A program made the translations under genes and the position numbers. A stretch of 64,000 bases of DNA from an uncultured Desulfobacter sp. (GTDB taxonomy: Bacteria > Desulfobacterota > Desulfobacteria > Desulfobacterales > Desulfobacteraceae). This document shows positions 7,547 to 16,711 of the stretch, in pieces (position 1 is the first letter of the stretch; every line of letters starts with the position of its first letter). The notes under the pieces are model-generated. The model saw only the letters and a list, made by a program, of their open reading frames with translations. It made no database searches and was not told the DNA's origin. The stretch spans positions 5,508,501 to 5,572,500 of the forward strand of contig NZ_OY762614.1 of the NCBI RefSeq assembly GCF_963666145.1. The letters are read 5' to 3'.

Positions 7547-7938
7547 CTTTTAGACGCCGTTGCCTTATGAAAAATTTTAAATGTACCTAACGCCTTGGCC
7601 ACCAGTTTTTCATCGTTCCAGACCTCCCCTTCACAGAAGAACATCCGCCCTGAATGGTGTAAAAGACGGCCCTTGGCAGTCACGCGCTGACCGACCTTAC
7701 CGCCCGGTTGAAAGAAACTGACTTTCATTTCGATGGTCGCGGCACCGCTTTCTTCGGGATCAGATGACCGTGCGGCGCGTGACATACAGACATCCAGTAA
7801 TGTCATTGTCACGCCGCCGTGCATGGAGCCCCAGGATGTTGTGTGTTTTTGAGCCAGATCAATGGCCAGTTCCGATTCGCCGTCTTTTGCATAAACAACC
7901 TCAATGCCGAGTTCTTCTAAAAAGGGATATTTTTTCAT
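7543..7938 (-). CDS. PaaI-type hotdog-fold thioesterase
   Basis: A single hotdog-fold domain of about 131 residues. The SMHGGVTMTLLDVCMSRAA segment (near residues 38-56) is the PaaI/YbdB signature with the HGG and the catalytic acidic residue (Asp in LLD). The later TIEMKVSFFQPG strand is also typical. Such enzymes hydrolyse acyl- or aryl-CoA thioesters in the cytoplasm; the substrate cannot be told. The ATG at 7938 is chosen because a GGA site lies at normal distance; an ATG 6 bases earlier is too close. It overlaps the convergent reductase gene by 4 bases. Confidence 0.8.
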   Translation of the reverse strand: MKKYPFLEELGIEVVYAKDGESELAIDLAQKHTTSWGSMHGGVTMTLLDVCMSRAARSSDPEESGAATIEMKVSFFQPGGKVGQRVTAKGRLLHHSGRMFFCEGEVWNDEKLVAKALGTFKIFHKATASKS

Positions 7939-7962
7939 GTGCATATTCCTGCTGTTCCATTA

Positions 7963-10572
7963 TTAACTGTCCAGGACCTCCCGGATCGTCCCGGCCAAAA
8001 CGCCGAGAGGGACAGGTTTCATGATAAATCCTTTGATCCCGATGGCCTCGGCCTTCTCTTTTGTAATCAATTCGCTGTATCCGGTGCACAACACAATGGG
8101 CATGCCGGGATCTTGTTTAAGTATCTGTTTGGATAATTCAAATCCGGTCATTTCAGGCATGGTCATGTCTGTTATCACCATGTCATAATTTGTCCGGGCG
8201 TTTCTGAATTCGTTTAAGGCTTTCCGGCTGCTTTGAAAAGCGGTCACCTGGTATCCAAGGGTCTCTATGGATTGTTTGAGCATATCTAAAATTGCAGGGT
8301 CATCATCCACCAGCAATATACGTTCGGTGCCGGTTTGAAGTTTTGTTTCGTCCCAGTCCGCCGGATTGTGATCATCGGTCTTTAGCTTTGGAAAATAGAT
8401 ATGCACAGTGGTCCCCCGGCCCGGTTCGCTGTATATTTTTAATTCTCCGCCGCAATTTTTTACGATCCCATGGACAACCGACAGTCCTAATCCTGTTCCT
8501 TCTCCAGTTTTCTTTGTGGTGAAATAAGGGTCAAATACCTTTTCCAAGGTTGCCTTATCCATGCCGTGGCCGGTGTCACTGATTTCAAGAAACAGATAGT
8601 TGCCCGGGGTCAGTGTCAGTTCGGAAAAAAGGTAGTCATCATTTAAGATCTTTTTTTCAGATAGACAGATACCGATGACGCCGCCTTTTTCCCGCATGGC
8701 ATGATACGCATTGGTGCATAGATTCATGATGATCTGGTGGATTTGTGTCGAATCTGCAAGGATTGCCCCAAGTCCTTGTGGTATCTCCTGTTTGATCTCT
8801 ATGGTTGTCGGAATTGTTGAGCGTAACAGGTCTAAGGCCTCTTTAATTACCACGTCCGGCTGCAGGGGTTTCATCTCCTGTTTAGACTGCCTGCTGAACA
8901 ATAGAATTTGCTGGACAAGGTCCTTTGCCCGGATTGATGCGTTTATGATTTGATTCTGCATGCCCATGGCAGGATGATCCGGTGACAGTTTTGTCTTAAC
9001 CAGTTCGGCATAGCCCAAAATGGCGCCCAGGATATTGTTGAAATCATGGGCAATCCCGCCTGCCAAGGTTCCGATGGCTTCCATTTTTTGGGACTGGTGG
9101 AGCATGGCTTCCAGTTTTTCTTTATCTGCTTCGGCCTGTTTTTGTTCTGTCAGTTCTATGCCGGTGCCGATGATGAACGTTTTCTCTGACTGCTTGAAAC
9201 GCCTTGCTGTGAAAAGAACTGGGATTAAATGGCCACCTTTATCCCTCACCTTGAGCTCAGCGTTTCCATGGCCATTCACCTGCAGTTTTGCCAGGGCATC
9301 GTTAAGGTCCGGCAGATCCTGTTTTCGGAAAAAAGTTGTCACGTCGGCATGATCAAGTTCATCCGAAGAAAAGCCTAAAAGCGTTTCGTGCTGCCGGTTC
9401 CATTGTGTTAAGAAAAACCGGCTTCCTTGCTGCCTGTATAGAAAGAAAAGTCCGGGCAGGCTTTTGATAAGGTTTTCCGAAAAGTTTTTTTCTAGGATTA
9501 GATCCTTTTTAGCTTTGACCTGTTCCGTCATATCCCGGCCTTCCGCCAAAAGGAATGTCACATTTCCTTTTTCATCGAAAATAGGCGTCAGACTGAAGTC
9601 TATAAAATGCTTGTTTTGGTTCGGCCGGGTGAAGGTGGCCTCAAAGCGGCTGAATTCACCGTTGGCGCAATTGTGAATCGCTGTTTTTAAACGTGCTTTG
9701 GCTTCATCTTCCATCCACCATGGCGTGTCCCAGTATGGTTTTCCGATAACCGACATTTCGTCCTGTTCGATGAAATATAGGGCGGACCGGTTGATTTTGG
9801 TTAATTTCCCGTCAACGGACAAGGTGCCTATAAACTGGTATGTGTTATGAAATATTGCCGCAAGCTGCCGCTCTGCCTTTTTGAGCATTGTGTTTTGGGT
9901 GTGAAGTTCTTTCATAGAGGCCCGGACCAGAAAAAAAAGAAGCGTCAGGAGAACAAGCGTCAAGCAAACGATTTTTATGATAAAGGCTGTCTGGCATTTA
10001 CGAAGATCCCCCATATACTGGCCGGTTCCGATATAACACCCTAACTCGGGAATCCCCATGGCAAAAGATATTTTTTCCTGGGCGACTTTTTGCCCGGGCC
10101 TTTGATAATAATAGGAGACATACCCCTGGCCGGCCTTTGATCTTGCCGCCTTTACCAGGTCCCTGACGATGTAAACGCCATAATAATCTTTGAGATCCCA
10201 CACATAGGTCATCTCTTTCTCCGGCTCAAAGGGCTGGACCAGCATGATACCGTCATAGGAACTCATGAAAATATAATTTTTGCCGATGTGGTCATCGTAA
10301 ACCATCTTGCGTATGAGACTTCGAATTTGGGTGAGGGCTGCGGCTTTGGATATCTTTTGGGTGCGAACGTCCGTTAGGATTGGTTCAATGGAATTTTTGG
10401 CGATCTGAACGGACTGCTTTAAGTGAAGCAGTCTCTGGGCTTTGGTTTCCCCCATGTAGTTATTGCCGATATAAGCGGAAAAACAGACAAACACAAAACC
10501 AATGATGATGCCGGTATAGGCTATTTTCACTCTGCTTGATTTAAGTATGGATGTTTCATCTTTATTAGCCAT
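7963..10572 (-). CDS. Hybrid sensor histidine kinase (cache-PAS-PAS-HisKA-HATPase-REC)
   Basis: Domain order, with residues counted from the preferred start: TM helix (about 20-36), extracytoplasmic cache-type domain with the MVYDDHIGKNYIF and DGIMLVQP motifs (about 45-195), second TM helix, two PAS domains, a dimerisation domain with the phospho-acceptor His in GGIAHDFNNILG, an ATPase domain with the N box (NLCTNAYHAM) and G boxes (DTGHGM, GTGLGLSVV), and a C-terminal receiver whose acceptor Asp is in VITDMTMPEM. The final CTGYSE and KP segments complete the receiver. It senses a small ligand outside the membrane and passes phosphate internally. No dedicated output regulator is adjacent. Start: the ATG at 10572 has an AGGA site; a longer start at 10608 does not. 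Confidence 0.85.
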   Translation of the reverse strand: MANKDETSILKSSRVKIAYTGIIIGFVFVCFSAYIGNNYMGETKAQRLLHLKQSVQIAKNSIEPILTDVRTQKISKAAALTQIRSLIRKMVYDDHIGKNYIFMSSYDGIMLVQPFEPEKEMTYVWDLKDYYGVYIVRDLVKAARSKAGQGYVSYYYQRPGQKVAQEKISFAMGIPELGCYIGTGQYMGDLRKCQTAFIIKIVCLTLVLLTLLFFLVRASMKELHTQNTMLKKAERQLAAIFHNTYQFIGTLSVDGKLTKINRSALYFIEQDEMSVIGKPYWDTPWWMEDEAKARLKTAIHNCANGEFSRFEATFTRPNQNKHFIDFSLTPIFDEKGNVTFLLAEGRDMTEQVKAKKDLILEKNFSENLIKSLPGLFFLYRQQGSRFFLTQWNRQHETLLGFSSDELDHADVTTFFRKQDLPDLNDALAKLQVNGHGNAELKVRDKGGHLIPVLFTARRFKQSEKTFIIGTGIELTEQKQAEADKEKLEAMLHQSQKMEAIGTLAGGIAHDFNNILGAILGYAELVKTKLSPDHPAMGMQNQIINASIRAKDLVQQILLFSRQSKQEMKPLQPDVVIKEALDLLRSTIPTTIEIKQEIPQGLGAILADSTQIHQIIMNLCTNAYHAMREKGGVIGICLSEKKILNDDYLFSELTLTPGNYLFLEISDTGHGMDKATLEKVFDPYFTTKKTGEGTGLGLSVVHGIVKNCGGELKIYSEPGRGTTVHIYFPKLKTDDHNPADWDETKLQTGTERILLVDDDPAILDMLKQSIETLGYQVTAFQSSRKALNEFRNARTNYDMVITDMTMPEMTGFELSKQILKQDPGMPIVLCTGYSELITKEKAEAIGIKGFIMKPVPLGVLAGTIREVLDS

Positions 10573-10688
10573 TTTTTTGTACATCCTGCTTGTGATAAGA
10601 CTGCACATGTTTTTTATTCGGCAAATAACTACAGCAACGTATCAACATTTGTTATTGTTGGCCAATTATAAATTAAAAAGGAGCTGAA

Positions 10689-11093
10689 ATGGAAACCGAA
10701 ATTAAAGTCAGAGGATACCATACAGATCTGTATCAGCATGTAAATAATGCCCGGTATCTTGAATTCCTTGAAGAAGCCAGATGGCAGCTTCTTGAGGAAT
10801 ATACGGACCTTGAGTCGTTTATGAAAAAAGGCTTTGTCTTTTTTGTGGTGAACATCAATATTTCATACAAAAGCCAGGCCAGGGTTAATGATGTGATTCG
10901 AATCCGGTCGGGAATGGGAAAGATCGGAAATAAAAGTGCCGTGGTCTGCCAGCGGGTTTTTAATTTAACAACCGGGCAGGTCTGTGCGGATGCTGAAATT
11001 ACTTTCGTTGTGTCGGATATTCGACAAAAAGCGCTCACCCTTGACGGTGAGGTGCTTGAGATGGTGAAACGGATTCCGGGGTTTGAAAAATAG
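10689..11093 (+). CDS. YbgC-type acyl-CoA thioesterase (4HBT family)
   Basis: A 134-residue single hotdog domain. The YHTDLYQHVNNARYLEFLEEAR segment region (residues 10-31) has the Asp and HVNN pattern of the 4-hydroxybenzoyl-CoA thioesterase/YbgC family, with the catalytic Asp in TDLYQHVNN. It hydrolyses acyl-CoA thioesters in the cytoplasm. A clear AAGGAG site precedes the ATG. The HAD phosphatase gene follows, with its start about 70 bases after this stop, so the two may be co-transcribed. Confidence 0.8.
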   Translation: METEIKVRGYHTDLYQHVNNARYLEFLEEARWQLLEEYTDLESFMKKGFVFFVVNINISYKSQARVNDVIRIRSGMGKIGNKSAVVCQRVFNLTTGQVCADAEITFVVSDIRQKALTLDGEVLEMVKRIPGFEK

Positions 11094-11163
11094 ATCCTCT
11101 TCGTTGGATTTTACGGTGCATTATAATCGTGATCGTCAGACACAACTAATAAAGCGAGCAGCA

Positions 11164-11823
11164 ATGATTGAAAATATCTTTTTTGATTTGGACGGCACCT
11201 TGACGGACCCTAAAGAGGGGATAACGCGCTGCATACAATTTACGCTTGAAACATTTGGCGTGGAAACGCCCCATGCGGATGCGTTGACCTGGTGTATCGG
11301 CCCGCCCCTCAGGGATTCTTTTGCAAAAATATTGAAAACTACCGATAAAGATAAGATTGAACTTGCGTATATCACTTACCGGAAACGCTTTTCCAAAAAA
11401 GGGCTGTACGAAAATAAGGTCTATCCGGATGTTCATAACAGCCTTGATGCGATTAAAAAGGCGGGGTTCAAAATTTTTCTTGCCACGTCAAAACCCGAAA
11501 TTTATGCAAAACAGATACTTGACCATTTTGATCTGTCCCAATATTTCACCAAGGCTTATGGCAGTCTACTGGATGGTTCTCTGACCGATAAAGGTGAACT
11601 GATCGCCCATATACTCAAAACCGAGAACCTGGCCCCCAAAAAAACCATCATTGTCGGAGACCGGGTCTATGATATTGCAGGCGGCAAACAGAACGGAATC
11701 ATGACCGCAGGTGTCACGTATGGTTATGGCAGCCGGGAAGAGATAACGTCATCGAATCCGGACGTTATATTTGATGCTTTTTCCGACTTGCTATCTTTTC
11801 TGGAAGATGGACAATCTAAATAG
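11164..11823 (+). CDS. HAD hydrolase, phosphoglycolate phosphatase-like
   Basis: All HAD motifs are visible: FFDLDGTLTD at residues 5-14 (motif I with both Asp), the LATSKP segment (motif II Thr/Ser), a Lys in the APKKTIIVGDR block (motif III), and IIVGDRVYDIAGGKQNG (motif IV acidic pair). The alpha-helical cap lies between motifs I and II, as in the Gph/PhnX group. It probably dephosphorylates a small metabolite such as phosphoglycolate or a nucleotide. The frame is open 81 bases further upstream into the thioesterase gene, but the ATG at 11164 starts exactly where the family does. Confidence 0.8.
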   Translation: MIENIFFDLDGTLTDPKEGITRCIQFTLETFGVETPHADALTWCIGPPLRDSFAKILKTTDKDKIELAYITYRKRFSKKGLYENKVYPDVHNSLDAIKKAGFKIFLATSKPEIYAKQILDHFDLSQYFTKAYGSLLDGSLTDKGELIAHILKTENLAPKKTIIVGDRVYDIAGGKQNGIMTAGVTYGYGSREEITSSNPDVIFDAFSDLLSFLEDGQSK

Positions 11824-11876
11824 TGTTTGAACGAAAACCGTAGATTTTGCCGATTACGGCGTTGGCCTTAAATTAT

Positions 11877-11911
11877 AAAAGAGGGATCATCTGAAATGAA
11901 ATCCCTCTTTT
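11877..11911. terminator. Bidirectional terminator between convergent genes
   Basis: An 11-bp perfect stem (arms AAAAGAGGGAT and ATCCCTCTTTT) with a 13-base loop lies between the stops of the HAD gene (plus) and the flavodoxin-fold gene (minus). It has A/T runs on both sides, as needed for termination in both directions. Confidence 0.75.
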
Positions 11912-11943
11912 CGGGCAGGTTTTGTAATTGTAAAGAATTTAAA

Positions 11944-12579
11944 TTATCGGATAAAATTGGTCATGATTTTTCGTGCCGGGGCAGGGGCGGGAATCTGTTC
12001 TTTACCATGGGCGATGAGTTTCATGATCCATGCCATATTTTGACCCAGCACCTCCATGATCTGCTTTCCTTCTGCATCTTCTTCCATCTGTCCGGGTGTT
12101 AGGCCGTGGGCCACATTCCAATAGTTTGAAGAGGGCATGACCATTTCGGAATAGTTTATATAATGGTTGAGGGTTTCCAGGGTGGATATCCCCCCGGAGC
12201 GTCTGACTGCGGCAACCGTCGCCCCGACTTTCTGCCTGAACATCCCGCCGTTGACCGATGCCACAAAAAAGGCCCTGTCAAGAAAGGATTTCATTGTCCC
12301 TGCAACACCGCTGAAATGAACCGGAGAGCCAAGTAAAACGCCGTCGGCCTCTTTGATTTTCTGGATCCATTCATTGACTGGATCATCTTTAATTGCGCAG
12401 GCTTCATCCTGATTTTTGACACAGCCATGGCAGGCAATGCAGCCTTGGATTTTCTCTTTTCCCACCAGGATCATTTCCGTTTCAATACCGGCCTTTTCAA
12501 GTTGGTCAAAGACGGTGTTCATGGAACAGGCCGTATTCCCTTTTTTTCTTGAACTTCCATTAAATCCGATAACTTTCAA
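11944..12579 (-). CDS. Flavodoxin-fold NAD(P)H oxidoreductase / iron-sulfur flavoprotein-like
   Basis: The protein starts VIGFNGSSRKKGNT, the FMN phosphate-binding loop of the flavodoxin-like reductases. A compact cysteine block CIACHGCVKNQDEAC (near residues 47-61) matches the cluster-binding spacing of iron-sulfur flavoproteins (Isf family). The GSPVHFSGVAG segment gives the second flavin loop. It is a paralog of the reductase at 6896-7546 but has the fuller Cys set, so an Fe-S cluster is more likely here. It would transfer electrons between a ferredoxin-like donor and an unknown acceptor in the cytoplasm. It converges on the HAD phosphatase across a shared terminator. Confidence 0.8.
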   Translation of the reverse strand: MKVIGFNGSSRKKGNTACSMNTVFDQLEKAGIETEMILVGKEKIQGCIACHGCVKNQDEACAIKDDPVNEWIQKIKEADGVLLGSPVHFSGVAGTMKSFLDRAFFVASVNGGMFRQKVGATVAAVRRSGGISTLETLNHYINYSEMVMPSSNYWNVAHGLTPGQMEEDAEGKQIMEVLGQNMAWIMKLIAHGKEQIPAPAPARKIMTNFIR

Positions 12580-12961
12580 ATCTATATTCCTTTACTATGA
12601 TTATGGTGAATAAATTTTATGTAAATAAAAACCATCCTAATTACTATAAAACCGGCTTGCCGAGTATCAAGGGGCGCAAATTTGATTAAGGCAACAGCAG
12701 ACTTAATTTTAAAAATTTGGTACTTCTCATTTTTTTTTTTCGAATCCCTTTTGAGAGTCATAGTTCTCTTTTTCAATTCACGGGCCCGATCCAGATCAGT
12801 ATTTGTCTTTTGCCTTAAATATTTTGCTTTTTCACAAAAAGAGCCATTATAATAATTTATTTTTAAATGGGAGAATCAAATTTGGACAACAAGAGGCTTG
12901 TCTAATTTTGAGTCAGATGTTGCAAGAATAATGGAAAAATCCAAATCATAATCTCGGAACC
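12580..12961. other. Divergent intergenic region
   Basis: This 382-base stretch lies between the divergent starts of the flavodoxin-fold gene and the drug efflux gene and is AT-rich with several A and T runs. It must carry both promoters, but no operator, riboswitch or RNA gene could be recognised. Short open frames inside it have no ribosome site. Confidence 0.4.
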
Positions 12962-14455
12962 ATGAATTTTTCGCCCGGCACCAATAAAAGCAGAATTTTG
13001 ATCATCGGGGCTGCCCTTTCAGCACTTTTTTTGGGGGCCCTGGATGCGCTGGTCATGTCTGCAGCTATGCCGACCATTATTGCGGAGTTGGGCGGGCTTC
13101 ATCTTTACGCCTGGACATACACAGCCTTTTTCCTTGCACGGGCGGTGTCGCTCCCCGTTTTTGGAAAGCTGTCCGACCTGTATTCCACAAAAAAGCTGTT
13201 TTTGTTTTCAATCGGGTTGTTTGTGATTGCATCAATTGCAGCCGGGACATCTCCATCAATGGGATTGCTGGTGGCCGCGCGGGTTTTCCAGGGTATCGGG
13301 GGCGGCGGTATCTTTGCGCTGGTCTATGTGGTTTTATCTGATATTTCAACGCCTGCGGAGCGGGCGAAAACACTTGCGCTTGCTAGCTCAATCTGGGGGC
13401 TTGCAAGCCTGGTTGGCCCAACACTGGGCGGATTTGTTGTTACTTGGTTTTCATGGCGATGGGTGTTCTTTATAAATATTCCCCTTGGTATCCCATCCTT
13501 TATTGGAATTGCCTTGTTTTTTAAAGAACTGCGCAAAAAACCAGTCCAATTGCACTTGGATTTTGCCGGTGTAACACTGTTGTCCGGATTTATCCTTGGA
13601 TTTTTAATTTTGATTATGGTGGGTGGGCGTGAATTTGACTGGGTTTCATCTCCCATGATAATTATCGCAGCTTTGACATCTGCCTGCGGTGCAGGGTTTT
13701 ATCTGGCTGAAAAATACGCGAAAGATCCCATCCTGGACTTAAAATTTTTTAAATATCCGGCGTTTGCCCTGGGTAACGGCATTGTGTTTTGTGCGAGTTT
13801 TTCTATTTTTGCATTGTTTGCCTATGCCCCTTTATTTCTCCAGGGAACACTTTCCCAAACACCGCTTCAAGTTGGTTATGCAATGCTCTCTTTGAGTCTG
13901 GGATGGTCTTTGGGATCAATTATTGCCGGGCGAAAAATGCATTGGATCGGGCAGAAAAAAGCGACTTTTATCGGTGCAATTTTTATGGTGATCGGCACCG
14001 GTCTGACGTTGGGTTTTTCACGTTCAACCACCATATCCCAGTGCTTTCTTGCCTTCCAGATAGTTGGATTGGGCATGGGATTTACCACGCTGTCCACATT
14101 GCTTATTGTTCAAAACAGCGTAGAAGCCAAAGATCTGGGCGTGGCAACCTCTTTTCATCAATTCGCCCGGACCATGGGCGGGACGATCGGGGTCGGTCTA
14201 TGCGGCGGCATTGTAACGGCAAGACTCATCAGCAGTCTAAAGACTGCCGGGCATCATCTGCCGCAACCGCTGATTGTCCGGTTGCAGGAGAGCATGGCGA
14301 TTCTTTTCCAGAAAGAATTTCAGTCCCAGATCCCGGACGGAATGACAGGCATACTCCAGGACGCGGTTTTAAACGGTGTGTCGTTGGCTTTTGTTATTGT
14401 ATTTATTGCGTCTATTGTTAGTGTCGGGCTGATACCTTTTCTTCCCCATGATTGA
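12962..14455 (+). CDS. DHA2-type (EmrB/QacA) multidrug MFS transporter
   Basis: The 497-residue length and about 14 hydrophobic helices fit the DHA2 family of proton-driven drug exporters. Helix 1 holds LGALDALVMSAAMPTI, the family's D-x-x-V-x-x-x-A-x-P motif; the loop after helix 2 has GKLSDLYSTKK (motif A); helix 5 has GLASLVGPTLGG (motif C, diagnostic of antiporters) and the following WRWVFFINIPLG. It would export toxic compounds across the inner membrane. No membrane-fusion (EmrA) or outer-membrane partner gene is adjacent. It stands alone, with no regulator next to it. Confidence 0.85.
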   Translation: MNFSPGTNKSRILIIGAALSALFLGALDALVMSAAMPTIIAELGGLHLYAWTYTAFFLARAVSLPVFGKLSDLYSTKKLFLFSIGLFVIASIAAGTSPSMGLLVAARVFQGIGGGGIFALVYVVLSDISTPAERAKTLALASSIWGLASLVGPTLGGFVVTWFSWRWVFFINIPLGIPSFIGIALFFKELRKKPVQLHLDFAGVTLLSGFILGFLILIMVGGREFDWVSSPMIIIAALTSACGAGFYLAEKYAKDPILDLKFFKYPAFALGNGIVFCASFSIFALFAYAPLFLQGTLSQTPLQVGYAMLSLSLGWSLGSIIAGRKMHWIGQKKATFIGAIFMVIGTGLTLGFSRSTTISQCFLAFQIVGLGMGFTTLSTLLIVQNSVEAKDLGVATSFHQFARTMGGTIGVGLCGGIVTARLISSLKTAGHHLPQPLIVRLQESMAILFQKEFQSQIPDGMTGILQDAVLNGVSLAFVIVFIASIVSVGLIPFLPHD

Positions 14456-14582
14456 GGGACCTAGGAAATGATGGTTATATGCTGTTGTGAAAAATCTTCA
14501 TGGCTACGTTCAGCAATATCACTAAATAAAATTATAAATATTTTATCTGATTAAATGTATTTTTTAATGGGGAGGGCCGATA

Positions 14583-15974
14583 CTGATTGTAAATTTAAAA
14601 ATTTTAATTCTTCTTTGGGTAATCAATCTGACACCGGTCATTTTGGCTTATCTTCTGGAAGGAAAATGGGATGCCCCGGTTGACAGGGGGCTGATGTTTC
14701 GTGATGGCCGGCCTTTTTTAGGCAGCCACAAAACCGTTCGGGGGGTGGTCGGAGGCATTGTAGCCGGAGGTGTCGGCGCTCTGGTCCTAAATCTTCCCCT
14801 ATGGGTTGGGGTATGGACCGGGATCCTCAGCATGGCCGGGGATCTTTTGAACAGCTTTATCAAACGTCGTTTGGCCAAAACAGAGGGTCAGGAATTCCTC
14901 GTCATGGACCAACTCCTGGAAGGGGCATTGCCCTTGGGCGTTTTGGTCATTTGTGCCCAGTTACCCCTGGCCGGTGGCATATTCCTTCTTCTGATTTTCG
15001 TTGTCTCGGCCCATGTCGGCGCCAAGTTTCTGACCCAGGTTTTGAGAGCTGAACCCTTTGCCGGATATACGCGCAGACTGAGATCCAGGACCCGGTTCCG
15101 GGAATGGCGTGGGTGCCAGACCATCGAGTATCCCTTTCATCCCATCATCAACATCGAGCGGACTCTGTATTACCATGCCTTCATGAAAACGGTGTTCAAA
15201 GGCTTGGGGCTTTATGAACGAGGAAAGCAGAATGCCTTGGATATCCATTGCAGAAAACTGGACTTTGTTTTTCCCGATCTTCCCCCTGTTTTTGATCAAT
15301 ATACGGTTTTATTTATTTCCGACCTTCATCTGGACTGTATGGAGGGAATTACTGACAAGGCAAAGGCGCTTGTGTCTGAATTGAGTCCGGACCTCTGTGT
15401 CCTTGGTGGGGATTACCGGACTGAAGTATGGGGGTCTTATTCCTTAGCTTTGGAAAATATTGAACGTCTGCTTGCCGATATCAACCCCAAAGACGGCATT
15501 TTTGCAATCCTGGGCAATCATGACTGCCTGGAAATGGTCACACCGCTGCGCAAAAAAGGAGTACGGTTCCTGGTGAATGACAATGCTGTCATTGAAAGGT
15601 CTGGAGAAAGAATCTGGATCGCAGGGGTGGATGATCCCTATTACTTTGAAGGTCATGACCTTGACGAAGCATTTATCGGTATTCCGGAAAAGGATTTTTC
15701 CATTTTGGCTGCCCATACCCCGGCGATTTTCAAGGCTGCAGAAAAATTTGGTCCCAATCTCTATCTTTGCGGCCATACGCATGCCGGCCAGGTTCAGATC
15801 CCAGGAATTGGACCTGTGATCACCCATGCCCGGGTGCCCCGTAAAATGGTCTATGGCCAGTGGTGCTTTAAGTCCATGATGGGGTATACCAGTGCAGGGT
15901 TAGGGACTTCAGGTCTTCCGGTCCGGTTCGGCTGCCGGGGAGAAGTGGTGCTGATTCGTCTGAAAAGATCGTAA
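14583..15974 (+). CDS. CDP-archaeol synthase-like membrane domain fused to a metallophosphoesterase
   Basis: Residues about 1-170 form several membrane helices and contain the CarS-type motif DRGLMFRDGRPFLGSHKT (near residue 35), including RDG and GxHKTxRG as in CDP-archaeol synthases and CDP-alcohol enzymes. The C-terminal half is a calcineurin-like phosphoesterase: ISDLHLD (motif with two metal ligands), GGDYR, LGNHD, a following AAHTP, and CGHTHAGQ. Frame and family both extend upstream of the TTG at 14643: in-frame codons back to a CTG at 14583 add the first helix (IVNLKILILLWVINL), and a GGGGAGGG site sits 7 bases before that CTG. I therefore choose CTG. This links a lipid-type cytidylyltransferase domain to a phosphatase, likely for membrane-lipid or isoprenoid phosphate metabolism (inference). 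Confidence 0.7.
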   Translation: MIVNLKILILLWVINLTPVILAYLLEGKWDAPVDRGLMFRDGRPFLGSHKTVRGVVGGIVAGGVGALVLNLPLWVGVWTGILSMAGDLLNSFIKRRLAKTEGQEFLVMDQLLEGALPLGVLVICAQLPLAGGIFLLLIFVVSAHVGAKFLTQVLRAEPFAGYTRRLRSRTRFREWRGCQTIEYPFHPIINIERTLYYHAFMKTVFKGLGLYERGKQNALDIHCRKLDFVFPDLPPVFDQYTVLFISDLHLDCMEGITDKAKALVSELSPDLCVLGGDYRTEVWGSYSLALENIERLLADINPKDGIFAILGNHDCLEMVTPLRKKGVRFLVNDNAVIERSGERIWIAGVDDPYYFEGHDLDEAFIGIPEKDFSILAAHTPAIFKAAEKFGPNLYLCGHTHAGQVQIPGIGPVITHARVPRKMVYGQWCFKSMMGYTSAGLGTSGLPVRFGCRGEVVLIRLKRS

Positions 15975-16006
15975 GGTGTCAGTATATCCCTGGGAAGAAC
16001 ACGGTG

Positions 16007-16444
16007 TCAAAAGCGTTCTTCTGTTTGCTGCTTCAATGTTTCTACGGTTTTGCGCAATGCTTCGTTTTCGGCGATCATGTTGCGCATTTTGGTAAAGGTT
16101 CGCATGATTTGGATATTTACTTGTATGGCCCGGTCACTTCGCAATATGCTGGAAAGCATTGCGACGCCTTGTTCTGTAAAGACCATGGGCGAATATCTTA
16201 AACTTTTGTTTTTAGAATGGGAGTCTACAATTTGTGACTTCAATTCTGCAAATTCCTCTTTTGACAATTCAAACATAAAATCATCTGGGAAACGGTTTAT
16301 ATTTCTTCTGACGGACTGTTTTAAAGATTTTGTTTCAATTCTGTAAAGGGCGGCAAGATCTCTGTCCAACATGACTTTGGTGCCCCGGAGAAGATAAATT
16401 TTTTCTGTGATTTGTTCAGTGGCAACAAGTTCTATTTCAGTCAC
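16007..16444 (-). CDS. ORF6N domain protein, slightly short at the C-terminus
   Basis: The N-terminal 85 residues are an ORF6N domain, recognised by IYLLRGTKVMLDRDLAALY, then TKSLKQSVRRNINRFPDDFMF and the segment RYSPMVFTEQGVAMLSSIL. ORF6N occurs in phage anti-repressors and in chromosomal DNA-binding proteins related to KilA-N. The C-terminus is a helical segment that stops after EERF, where relatives usually continue with about 20-30 residues, so it may have lost its tail to a stop codon. No phage structural genes or integrase lie nearby. Its target is unknown. Confidence 0.75.
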   Translation of the reverse strand: MTEIELVATEQITEKIYLLRGTKVMLDRDLAALYRIETKSLKQSVRRNINRFPDDFMFELSKEEFAELKSQIVDSHSKNKSLRYSPMVFTEQGVAMLSSILRSDRAIQVNIQIMRTFTKMRNMIAENEALRKTVETLKQQTEERF

Positions 16445-16604
16445 TTTGTCTCCAATTTCAAGTTTAGAGGTTGTGATATTAAAATTTCGTTTGATGCGTC
16501 AAATTGTGAATATCATTTTATTCGTCTGTCAGGATGTTTACAACCTTTCCTTCAGATTTTTTCAATGGTTTGCGTTATAGAATTGATAGGAGTGTTTTGG
16601 GGCA

Positions 16605-16640
16605 ACCCGGAAAGCCATAATTGTGTGGGGCTTTCCGGGT
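16605..16640. terminator. Hairpin terminator downstream of the aldehyde oxidoreductase gene
   Basis: A perfect 12-bp stem (arms ACCCGGAAAGCC and GGCTTTCCGGGT) with a 12-base loop lies about 70 bases after the stop of the minus-strand oxidoreductase gene. A strong T run is lacking on the minus strand, so termination is likely but not sure. Confidence 0.5.
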
Positions 16641-16711
16641 CCCTTAACGTTTTCTTTAGGGGGAGGGGCTGCGAAATGTCTGGTCAGCAAAATGCTGATT
16701 TTCAGCAATAT

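Noticed and set aside
12741..12755. tRNA T-loop-like sequence TTCGAATCC
   Set aside because: No cloverleaf can be folded around it.
12582..12776. Lys-rich short frame in the gap before the efflux gene
   Set aside because: AT-rich DNA easily gives such frames; no start signal is present.
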